Shown here: positions 16,216 through 23,285 of the stretch, piece after piece | Position numbering within the stretch: the first letter of the stretch is position 1 | Layout of the letters: the number at the start of each line of letters is the position of its first letter | Source of the DNA: Pseudomonadales bacterium | Lineage (GTDB): Bacteria; Pseudomonadota; Gammaproteobacteria; Pseudomonadales; Azotimanducaceae | Assembly: GCA_028279305.1 (NCBI GenBank) | Contig: JANQOA010000086.1 | Location: 1-40,051 of the forward strand | Length of the DNA stretch: 40,051 bases | Direction: 5' to 3' | The notes under the pieces: generated by a model | What the model was told of the DNA's origin: nothing | The model's input: only the letters and a program-made list of their open reading frames with translations | The model's database searches: none | Position numbers and translations under genes: made by a program

Positions 16216-17010
16216 TTATCCGATGCGCGCGGACTGGCCGCCGTCCACCGGCAGCACGATGCCGGTGATAAAACCCGCCTCATCCGAAGCCAGAAACAAC
16301 GACGCGTGGGCAACATCCCATGCTGTGCCCATTTTGCGGTTTAAGGGTACCGCACGGTTGCGTTCCAGACGCAGTTGATTGCGGTCCACGCCCCTTGCGG
16401 CGGCGTGACTTTCAATGGCCATGGGGGTATCAAGCAAGCCGGGCATGACCACATTTGCGCGGATGCCACGCTCAGCGTTACCCATTGCAATGGTGTGGGT
16501 CAGCGCGTTCACCCCGGCTTTTGATACCTTGTAGCCGAGCAACGGAACCGACATCACCGCCGCGCCGGAGGAGATATTGGTGATAACACCGGAGCCCTGT
16601 TCACGCATGTGTGGAATCACGTGTTTGCAACTGAAAAACATCCCTTTCAGGTTTACTTCCATGAGGTGTTCAAAAGTTTCAGCATCGAGGGAGGTTGGAC
16701 CGCGGTCACCGGTGCCGATGCCAACAACGTTCTGCAGTATGTCTATACGGCCGTAGCGTTTAAGGCACTCACCGGCAAATCGGCGGCAGTCTGCTTCGCG
16801 GGTGATGTCGGCGATGCACACCGCGCTGTCGCCGCCTTCAGCAGTAATTAACTGCTGGGTTTCCGCTGCGGACTGCTCGTCCCGGTCCACCAGCAACACT
16901 TTTGCACCTTCGCGGGCAAACAACAAAGCGGTGGCACGGCCGTTGCCGATGGTTTCCCCGGGCGTCTGCCCCGCGCCCACCACTATGGCAACCTTGTCAT
17001 GGATCCTCAC
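16216..17010 (-). CDS. SDR family NAD(P)-dependent oxidoreductase
   Basis: This 264-residue classical SDR begins MRIHDKVAIVVGAG. It has an expanded glycine motif (GAGQTPGETIGNG), and NVVG replaces the usual NNAG at about 94-97. Catalytic serine(s) lie at about 147-148, with Y160 and K164 in YKVSK, and the end is DGGQSARIG. The open frame continues up to a GTG at 17076, but the operator and predicted -10 (17043-17038) lie inside that extension. I therefore place the start at GTG 17010, just before the conserved motif; the ribosome site there is weak. It is first in the leftward operon and faces the CMD/BVMO operon. It is a likely alcohol-to-ketone step. Confidence 0.87.
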   Translation of the reverse strand: MRIHDKVAIVVGAGQTPGETIGNGRATALLFAREGAKVLLVDRDEQSAAETQQLITAEGGDSAVCIADITREADCRRFAGECLKRYGRIDILQNVVGIGTGDRGPTSLDAETFEHLMEVNLKGMFFSCKHVIPHMREQGSGVITNISSGAAVMSVPLLGYKVSKAGVNALTHTIAMGNAERGIRANVVMPGLLDTPMAIESHAAARGVDRNQLRLERNRAVPLNRKMGTAWDVAHASLFLASDEAGFITGIVLPVDGGQSARIG

Positions 17011-17032
17011 GCTTACACCCGGCTTAACGAGA

Positions 17033-17067
17033 TTTGCATAATATACAAATATTTGTATAAAATACAA
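17033..17067. promoter_or_regulatory. Divergent promoter with TetR-type operators
   Basis: This contains a perfect 18-bp palindrome TATACAAAT-ATTTGTATA (17042-17059). Overlapping it is TTGTAT-AAA-ATACAA (17053-17067), the same element found before the TetR gene. Rightward promoter: TTTGCA (17033-17038), 17 bp, TATAAA (17056-17061). Leftward promoter: TTGTAT (17067-17062), 18 bp, TATTAT (17043-17038). Both promoters are interleaved with the operators, so one repressor could shut both operons. Confidence 0.68.
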
Positions 17068-17098
17068 GACTTCCACCTGAGTTTGAGAGCTGCGTGAT

Positions 17099-17629
17099 AT
17101 GGATTCAGCGCGTGTTGAACCACTTTTGCCTGATCAACTGACTACTGAGCAACGGGAGTTTCTGCAACCGTTTACGAACAAGCGCGGTCGGTTTCCCAAT
17201 ATATTCGGCACGCTGGTCAGGCATATGGACCTGCTGAAAGCCTGGTCCGGGTTCGGCTTGTACACCATGCGGGAGAACCAGCTGGATGCCGTGCAGCGGG
17301 AGGTGTTGATCCTGCGCACGGCGGTTCTGACAGGCAGCGACTACGAGTGGTATCAGCACCGCAAAATTGGTGAACGGCTGGGCATGACGCCGGCGGACTT
17401 TGAGCACATCCGCAACGGCGGTGGGTTCGCGGACAGCCACAAAAATCTCATGGTCAACTGTGCTGACGATCTGGTTCAGCATCACCGGCTCAGTGACAAC
17501 ACCTGGCGGGAGATGAATGACGCTTTCGGGCTGAACTACGTACTGGACGCCATCTTCACCGTCGGTGCTTATACCGCCCTCGGCATGGCGCTGAACAGCT
17601 GCGGCGTACAGGTTGAAGGCAGTGAATAA
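17099..17629 (+). CDS. Carboxymuconolactone decarboxylase-like family protein
   Basis: This 176-residue helical protein has the CMD-like core REVLILRTAVLTGSDYEWYQHRK at about 67-89. It carries the E-W-x-x-H pattern but no cysteine pair, so it is not an AhpD-type redox protein. N-terminal RFPNIFGTLVRHMDLLKAW is typical of CMD-like proteins found beside catabolic genes. ATG 17099 lies about 38 bases after the predicted -10. It is first in an operon with the Baeyer-Villiger monooxygenase, 25 bases before the preferred start of that gene. It has the same family and context as 10355-11014, but the two are clearly diverged. The function is undefined. Confidence 0.83.
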   Translation: MDSARVEPLLPDQLTTEQREFLQPFTNKRGRFPNIFGTLVRHMDLLKAWSGFGLYTMRENQLDAVQREVLILRTAVLTGSDYEWYQHRKIGERLGMTPADFEHIRNGGGFADSHKNLMVNCADDLVQHHRLSDNTWREMNDAFGLNYVLDAIFTVGAYTALGMALNSCGVQVEGSE

Positions 17630-17654
17630 GTTATCAGCAGACTGGAGCAACTCC

Positions 17655-19559
17655 ATGAACGAACAGGTGGCAATTCAGGACGCCGAATTTATCCAACAGG
17701 CGCTTGAGCTTGCGGACATTAATGCGCTGCGCGTTGCCCTATACCACCAGACCGGGGATGAATCGCTGGCTGCCATGCAGGTATCCAATGAGCTGCAGGA
17801 AGGCAACCCGTTTCAATTCACCCGTCTGGCCAAGGCGCATCACCCGGAAGTCAAGGAAAAAGCGTTGGCTTACCTGTTGGAAAAACCGGCAAGCAGGGCA
17901 ATGCCTGATAAAGCGGAAGCCGCCAGACTAATGAATATCTTCTGCGGCCGTGAACTCGGCCAGGCTGAAATCGGCTATGCCTGGGGTGATCTGGCGTTTG
18001 AGGGTTTTACCCGGGGTGCCGGGTGGCGCGAACAACCGCCGCAGGAGGTGTTGGATCCGATCGACATCACCATAGTGGGCGCCGGCTTCGGCGGTATTCT
18101 TGCCGCCATTCAACTCAAGCGCCTGGGGCTTGATTTCCGCATCATCGAAAAGCGCGACGGGGTCGGCGGCACGTGGTGGATGAATGACTATCCGGAAGCC
18201 AGGGTGGACATCATTTCGTTTCTGTACCAGTACAAATTTGAACTGGGTTATCCGTGGAAACACTATTACCCCACCCAGGGGGAATTGCTGGAGTACATGG
18301 ACTTCATCCTGGATAAACATGGACTGCGGGACAAAATCACCCTGGATACCGAGGTTGTTGAAGCGCGGTGGGTTGAAGAGGATGCCAGGTGGCATTTGAC
18401 CGCCGAGCACGCGGACGGCACCCGTTCCGAATTCAAGTCCAACTTCTTTATCAGCGCCAGCGGTCAGTTTCTCAAGCCTAATCTACCCGATATTGAAGGT
18501 ATCGATGGGTATCGGGGGCGGGTGTTTCACTCGACCGCCTGGGATCATGATTACGACTTCACCGGCAAACGGGTGGCGGTAATTGGTACCGGCTCCACCG
18601 GGGTGCAGATGGTCCGCGGTCTGGCCGCCAAAGCGGCTGCGGTCACCATCTACCAGAGATCGCCGAACTGGATCTCGCGGATGCCCAAATACCGGGAGCC
18701 GATCGAAGCACCCATGCGCTGGCTGATCGACAACATGCCCGGCTACCTGAGCTGGCACATCTTTGCCCAGCATATCGCCCAGGGCCGCATGGACGGCATG
18801 AACGAAGTGGACGAAGAGTGGGTGGCCAAGGGCGGCCTGTTCAACGAACGGAATGATCAACTCCGGGAGTTGATGAAAAAGTACATCCACAGGTCCGTCG
18901 GCGGTGACGAGGATCTGTACGGAAAACTGGTGCCGGACTATGCGCCGCTGGCGCGCAGGCCGGTGGTCGACAACGATTTTTATAAGTCGCTGACGGAAGA
19001 CCACGTTGATCTGGTTGCAGCCGGAGTTGAACGCTTTACTGAAACGGGGGTGGTGGCCTCGGACGGCAGTCAGCGGGATTTTGACCTTGTTGTGCTGGCC
19101 GCCGGCTTTGAGGTGGAGGCCTTCCTGTGGCCGGTGGAGTACACCGGGCGCGACGGGGCCAAACTGGGTGATCTGTGGGATTACGACGGGCCCAGGGCCT
19201 ATGTCACATCGCTGCTGCCCGGCTTTCCCAACTTTGTAATGATGTACGGCCCCAACTCCGGCCTTGTTGCCGGCAGCTTCCATTCGTGGATAGAAATCTT
19301 CAGTAACTTTTTCTGCCAGATCATAGCGCGCACCATTGAGACCGGCGCCTCTTCCTTTGAGGTCACCCGCGAGGCTTACGATGAGTTCAACAAAGAACTC
19401 GACGAACGGGCAAAAACCTGGGTTTTTCAGGTGGAAAACACGGGCGGCGGCTACTACAAGAACGACCGCGGGCGGTCCGCGGTACGTCTGCCGTGGCGGA
19501 CGCCCGAATTCTACGAGAAGGTGGCTGAACCTGATTTTGACCATTTTGATATTCGTTAG
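17655..19559 (+). CDS. Type I Baeyer-Villiger monooxygenase with HAPMO-like N-terminal extension
   Basis: This 634-residue flavoprotein has an FAD-binding GAGFGG at about 142-147, followed by KRDGVGGTWW. The Baeyer-Villiger fingerprint YRGRVFHSTAWD is at 286-297 (F/Y-x-G-x3-H-x3-W-D). An NADPH-binding GTGSTG lies at about 311-316. About 135 residues precede the FAD domain, the size seen in 4-hydroxyacetophenone monooxygenase-type enzymes. It would insert oxygen next to a ketone to give an ester or lactone using NADPH and O2. The frame opens at a TTG (17613), but ATG 17655 with GGAG 8 bases upstream is preferred. It is followed after 20 bases by a double-NTF2 protein. Ketone substrate unknown. 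Confidence 0.92.
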   Translation: MNEQVAIQDAEFIQQALELADINALRVALYHQTGDESLAAMQVSNELQEGNPFQFTRLAKAHHPEVKEKALAYLLEKPASRAMPDKAEAARLMNIFCGRELGQAEIGYAWGDLAFEGFTRGAGWREQPPQEVLDPIDITIVGAGFGGILAAIQLKRLGLDFRIIEKRDGVGGTWWMNDYPEARVDIISFLYQYKFELGYPWKHYYPTQGELLEYMDFILDKHGLRDKITLDTEVVEARWVEEDARWHLTAEHADGTRSEFKSNFFISASGQFLKPNLPDIEGIDGYRGRVFHSTAWDHDYDFTGKRVAVIGTGSTGVQMVRGLAAKAAAVTIYQRSPNWISRMPKYREPIEAPMRWLIDNMPGYLSWHIFAQHIAQGRMDGMNEVDEEWVAKGGLFNERNDQLRELMKKYIHRSVGGDEDLYGKLVPDYAPLARRPVVDNDFYKSLTEDHVDLVAAGVERFTETGVVASDGSQRDFDLVVLAAGFEVEAFLWPVEYTGRDGAKLGDLWDYDGPRAYVTSLLPGFPNFVMMYGPNSGLVAGSFHSWIEIFSNFFCQIIARTIETGASSFEVTREAYDEFNKELDERAKTWVFQVENTGGGYYKNDRGRSAVRLPWRTPEFYEKVAEPDFDHFDIR

Positions 19560-19579
19560 ACTGCAGGGTTGAGGCATTT

Positions 19580-20389
19580 ATGAAAGTGATTCCTAATGAG
19601 GAGGTGCGCCGGAGTTATCTGGAGCAGGCCCAGCTTTCCCAGGCACACCGCTGGCTGGCTGCCTGTCTCACTGAACCGTCAGCAGCGCAGTTGTCAGAGC
19701 TTCTTGCGGATGCCCCGGGGCTGGTGATCAATGACGTTGAACAAGGGTCGGATACAACGGGGCTGCCGCGGTTTTCCAACCTCAAGATAGAGAAGCTTAC
19801 GCCGTCCGTCGACAGCAGTGCCGTGCGCATCCATTGCGCTTATGGGTTGCAATCCGGAGCCGCCGAAAGCGGCACCGTGGATCTGCATTTTTCCGCGGTA
19901 CAGGCAGACTTTCCCCTGATAACCTCTGTTGTCATCAACGGTGCGGGCACAGAGCCCGTGGCGGAATCCGCACCTGCCGCCATCATGCGCAGCCGCATCC
20001 TGGCGCTGAAACACCGCTGGCATGGTCTGGTTGAGAATCCCACCAAACGGGCGGAACCCTTTCGTGAAATTGTCACGGAAGATTTCTCCATGGACTGGGG
20101 CAGAGGCTCCCTGAGCACCTTTGAGGCGCTTGCTGAGTGGGTACAGTCCACGTCTTCCATTGCAGCGGCGCGCCATGATATAGCGGGATTTGACTGCAGC
20201 GTTGCCGGAGAAGACGAATATACCGCCCGCTTCGAATTCGCCTGGTCCGGTATATCTCTGGAAGGGGAGCCCATGCAGGCGGAATCAGAGCACCGCTGGC
20301 TTGTCAGGGAAGAGCCCGGCGCGCGCTTTCCGCAAATTGCGCGCATGGAGGTTAATCTTCGCGTGCCGTTTCACATTGTGACGGAATGA
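19580..20389 (+). CDS. Double NTF2-like (SnoaL-like) domain protein, partner of BVMO
   Basis: This 269-residue protein seems to have two halves. The first is about 15-125, opening QLSQAHRWLAACLTEPSAAQ. The second is about 135-265, opening SRILALKHRWHGLVENP, with FREIVTEDFSMDWGRGSLSTFEALAEW and ending in strands around RWLVREEPGARFPQIARMEV. Both halves have the helix-then-sheet texture of NTF2-like folds. It matches the 15382-16209 protein in size and plan but only weakly in sequence. It is last in the CMD/BVMO operon and 10 bases from the convergent ligase. It may bind or process the oxygenation product. No catalytic residues can be assigned, and the family call is moderate. Confidence 0.65.
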   Translation: MKVIPNEEVRRSYLEQAQLSQAHRWLAACLTEPSAAQLSELLADAPGLVINDVEQGSDTTGLPRFSNLKIEKLTPSVDSSAVRIHCAYGLQSGAAESGTVDLHFSAVQADFPLITSVVINGAGTEPVAESAPAAIMRSRILALKHRWHGLVENPTKRAEPFREIVTEDFSMDWGRGSLSTFEALAEWVQSTSSIAAARHDIAGFDCSVAGEDEYTARFEFAWSGISLEGEPMQAESEHRWLVREEPGARFPQIARMEVNLRVPFHIVTE

Positions 20390-20399
20390 TGCATAGCCG

Positions 20400-22094
20400 C
20401 TACGCCGCGTCAGAATCCTTCAGCTCAGTGATAAACCGTTCGCGAATGCCTTTCTTGTAGATTTTACCTGACGCGGTGCGGTCGAGGTGTTTGTCCTGCA
20501 CACGGATAACCGCCGGCACCTTAAATCTCGCCAGCCGGTCAGCGACATGGGAGCGGATATCTCCGTCGGTCAGGATTTCGCCGGGCTTAACCATAACCGC
20601 GGCTGCGACAATTTCCCCCAGACGCTCGTCGGGTAAACCGAAGACGATACATTCAGCCACGTGCGGGTGCTCGTAAATTGCGGTTTCCACTTCCGAACAG
20701 CCGATGTTTTCACCGCCGCGGATAATCATTTCTTTGGCGCGGCCGGTGATATAGATGAACCCCTCATCGTCGATATGGCCGAGGTCGCCGGTGTGAATCC
20801 AACCGTCGCGCAAGGTCTCAGCGGTGGCCTCGGGATGGTTCCAGTAACAGGTCATATTCATGGGGCCCTTGATGCACAGCTCCCCGGTTTCACCGGCGGG
20901 CAACTCATTACCGTCACGGCCCACCGCTTTGATCTGTACCAGCGGCCGCAGGGGCAGACCGCAGCTTGTCGGTCTGGACTGCAAATTGTTGCCCGCGTTC
21001 GATGCGCCCAGACCGTTGGTTTCGGTCATTGCGTAGGCCGCGCTGGCGCGGGTCTGATTACGGCTCTTTTCTTTGATGCGCTGGGAATGTTTGGGGGTCA
21101 TGGCCGCGCCACCGCCGCCGATACTGCGCAAGGTCGACAGATCATACTTGTCGTAGTTGGGGGAGTTCACCAGCTCATAAGCCATGGTCGGCACACCGCT
21201 GAAATGGGTGACCTGTTCTTTTTCGATGATGGCCAGCGCCTTCTCCGCGTCCCACTTGTACATGGACACCACCTTGCGGCCGTTGCGCAGGGACGGCAGC
21301 AGCTGCCCGTTCAAGCCGGTGACATGAAACAGCGGCACGGTAATGATCATGCAGGGCTGGCGTTCCCGCGGTCTTTGCCGGCGCCCGGCTTCGGCGCGGG
21401 CAATCGCGGCTGAAGCTTCCCAGCCCAGCAGAGAATGGATTACCGCCCGGTGCGACGACAGCACTCCTTTCGGATGTGAGGTGGAGCCGGAGGTATACAA
21501 CAACATGGCCGGGTCGTCGGGATGTATCCGCGGCGTCTGGCTGATGCCTTCACCGCCGGCGAGAAAATCAGCCCAACCCACCACCCCCCGGCCGGCGGAG
21601 TACTTGGTGCGCACCGCAATCACATTCAGGTCCAGGGTGTCCAGATAAGGCCCCAGGGACTCCAGCCGCTCGCGGTCTACGAACAAGGTTGTCAACCCGC
21701 TGTCTTCGATGGCGTACATCATCTCATCACCGGTCCACCAGGCGTTCATCGCCACCGCCACGGCACCCATGGAGGTGATGCCCATATAGGCGAACACCCA
21801 TTCCGGATAGTTGCGCATGGAAATGCCCACGTGATGTCTGGGGCGGACCCCGAGCGCGTGCAAACCGGCCATGACCGCTTCAACCTCGCGCCAGGCCTGG
21901 GCAAATGTATACCGCTCGTCTTCGTAGACAAAAAACGTTTCATTGGCGTGCTCCAGGGACGCCTGGTAAAGCTCCCGCAGGTGCTGCGGCGCGTTTTTGA
22001 ACACCGGCGTGGATACACCATTGATGTCCACATGAGTGAGTTCGTATTCACCCCCGGCGCCGGTGAGTTCTTCCAGTGTTGGTGTGTAGTCCAT
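20400..22094 (-). CDS. Acyl-CoA synthetase (AMP-forming, medium/long-chain type)
   Basis: This 564-residue ANL enzyme has LLYTSGSTSHPKG at about 198-210, AYAMTETNG and GWIHTGDLGHIDDEGFIYITGR. The hinge KEMIIRGGENI and the lysine motif DRTASGKIYKKGIR follow. Its length and the roughly 45-residue N-terminal lead fit the fatty acyl-CoA synthetase branch. It is transcribed alone on the minus strand, with ATG 22094 behind GGAGG. The leader contains an inverted repeat at 22121-22135. It is convergent with the BVMO operon. It probably supplies the CoA ester of an acid released by the oxygenation pathway; this is context-based. Confidence 0.9.
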   Translation of the reverse strand: MDYTPTLEELTGAGGEYELTHVDINGVSTPVFKNAPQHLRELYQASLEHANETFFVYEDERYTFAQAWREVEAVMAGLHALGVRPRHHVGISMRNYPEWVFAYMGITSMGAVAVAMNAWWTGDEMMYAIEDSGLTTLFVDRERLESLGPYLDTLDLNVIAVRTKYSAGRGVVGWADFLAGGEGISQTPRIHPDDPAMLLYTSGSTSHPKGVLSSHRAVIHSLLGWEASAAIARAEAGRRQRPRERQPCMIITVPLFHVTGLNGQLLPSLRNGRKVVSMYKWDAEKALAIIEKEQVTHFSGVPTMAYELVNSPNYDKYDLSTLRSIGGGGAAMTPKHSQRIKEKSRNQTRASAAYAMTETNGLGASNAGNNLQSRPTSCGLPLRPLVQIKAVGRDGNELPAGETGELCIKGPMNMTCYWNHPEATAETLRDGWIHTGDLGHIDDEGFIYITGRAKEMIIRGGENIGCSEVETAIYEHPHVAECIVFGLPDERLGEIVAAAVMVKPGEILTDGDIRSHVADRLARFKVPAVIRVQDKHLDRTASGKIYKKGIRERFITELKDSDAA

Positions 22095-22120
22095 GGAGCC
22101 TCCGAACGTCTTCTGACAGC

Positions 22121-22135
22121 GAGACTTAACGTCTC
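22121..22135. promoter_or_regulatory. Inverted repeat upstream of acyl-CoA synthetase
   Basis: GAGAC-TTAAC-GTCTC is a perfect 5-bp inverted repeat located 27-41 bases upstream of the ATG at 22094 (minus strand). It could be an operator or a small leader hairpin. It does not match the other operator families in the window. Confidence 0.35.
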
Positions 22136-22226
22136 TTTAGCGCTTTCCCTGGGGCTAAAGGTATCACACAAGTGTTGTTTTTTTCCCTCCGGTAATTCAG
22201 CGCCTGCTGCTCCCCGGCGGCCGCGG

Positions 22227-23285
22227 TTACTCGCTCATGAAGCGCTCACGTAGGGCTTCCGTATAAGCGCTGCCGGTATTGGCGTAGCGGACAAAAGGAT
22301 CTCTGGAAGGGTCTTCATTCCACTCATATTCCGTTGCAGCGGCAATCATTCTGGCCGCTTCCATGCCAAAAAACCGGGCCACCACTGCCAGGCTCATATC
22401 GATGCCCGCGGATACACCGGAGGAGGTAAAAAACCGGCCGCTTTCAACCCACCGTGCCTGCAACTGCCAATCCGCTTTGCCCTGGCTGACAATGTAATCA
22501 AAAAAGACCTTGTTGCCGGTTGCCTTAACCCCCTCCAGCAGTCCGGCTTTGGCCAGCAAGGCTGATCCGGTGCAGACGGAAGTTGCCACCGCAACTTCGG
22601 GGACCTGCCGCTTAAGAAAAGCGATCATATTCGGATTATCCACCTCAACAAGGGTGCCTACGCCGCCGGGTACCATCAGCACGTCCAGTTCGGGTGTGTC
22701 CTCGAAAGCATACTGAGCGAGGATCAAAGGCGCGGAAGCTTTTGGATAACTGGTGGTGGTGAGCACAACCGGGCGCTTTTCTTCCGCGATCAGGTGCACC
22801 CGGATGTTGTCGGGCCCGGCGTTCATCCACATCTCCAGCGGGCCGAAGACATCCAACGGCTCAGCCCCGTCATACAAAACCACACCTATATCTAGGGGCG
22901 GTGTCCAATCGTCATCCACAAAGCCATCCGGCCTTTGTACCCTGAACGGAATCTCTCCCTGCTGCGCCCCAACCCGCCAGCGCAGCTTGTAGGCACCATC
23001 CGGGACCGGCTTGAGTACCATTGCCATCAGGTCGGTTTCGCCCATGGCGTGCACGCCGGTGAGTTCAAACGAAGCGTGTTCACCGTCAACGGAAAGGCGG
23101 ACAGGCTGGGCGGAGGGTGCCCGGTCGAACCGGAGCCGCACGGACTTCAGAGGTTTGGTCAGCACCGATCCCGGTTCGGGATAACTGTTGATCAAGCTAA
23201 GGCCTTGCTGCGTGTCCGTGCTGTAGACAGCGCTGCTGAGCCCGATAAGTAACACCGTAACGGCTAACTGGCAGCTGCGTCTCAT
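22227..23285 (-). CDS. Exported CopC-like / DJ-1-PfpI (isonitrile hydratase-like) fusion protein
   Basis: This 352-residue protein has three parts. A signal peptide (1-22, MRRSCQLAVTVLLIGLSSAV) comes first. A CopC-like immunoglobulin-fold domain (about 28-117) has INSYPEPGSVLTKPLKSVRLRF and DGAYKLRWRV. A DJ-1/PfpI glutaminase-like domain (about 131-352) has the nucleophile elbow TSVCTGSALLAKAGLL with Cys238, and Asp145 in AEPLDVFGP. The second domain resembles isonitrile hydratase and the sensor half of GlxA-type regulators, but no AraC part follows. The canonical CopC copper ligands (N-terminal His and the C-terminal D-x-H in the SADGHP region) are missing, with GAQQGE in that place. ATG 23285 overlaps the TonB receptor stop by 4 bases (ATGA), so the two are coupled. 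Periplasmic location is inferred. Confidence 0.8.
   Translation of the reverse strand: MRRSCQLAVTVLLIGLSSAVYSTDTQQGLSLINSYPEPGSVLTKPLKSVRLRFDRAPSAQPVRLSVDGEHASFELTGVHAMGETDLMAMVLKPVPDGAYKLRWRVGAQQGEIPFRVQRPDGFVDDDWTPPLDIGVVLYDGAEPLDVFGPLEMWMNAGPDNIRVHLIAEEKRPVVLTTTSYPKASAPLILAQYAFEDTPELDVLMVPGGVGTLVEVDNPNMIAFLKRQVPEVAVATSVCTGSALLAKAGLLEGVKATGNKVFFDYIVSQGKADWQLQARWVESGRFFTSSGVSAGIDMSLAVVARFFGMEAARMIAAATEYEWNEDPSRDPFVRYANTGSAYTEALRERFMSE

Noticed and set aside
17010..17076. Longer start for the SDR gene at GTG 17076
   Set aside because: The extension would encode the operator and lie upstream of the predicted -10 and transcription start; conserved SDR sequence begins just after 17010.
17613..17655. 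TTG start of the BVMO at 17613
   Set aside because: It overlaps the upstream CMD gene and lacks a ribosome site; ATG 17655 has GGAG.
18483..19577. Long minus-strand frame of 364 codons opposite the BVMO
   Set aside because: Antisense shadow; composition is typical of reverse reading of GC-rich coding DNA.
22227..23285. Functional CopC copper-binding protein
   Set aside because: The N-terminal His and the C-terminal D-x-H copper ligands are absent, so only the fold resemblance is claimed.
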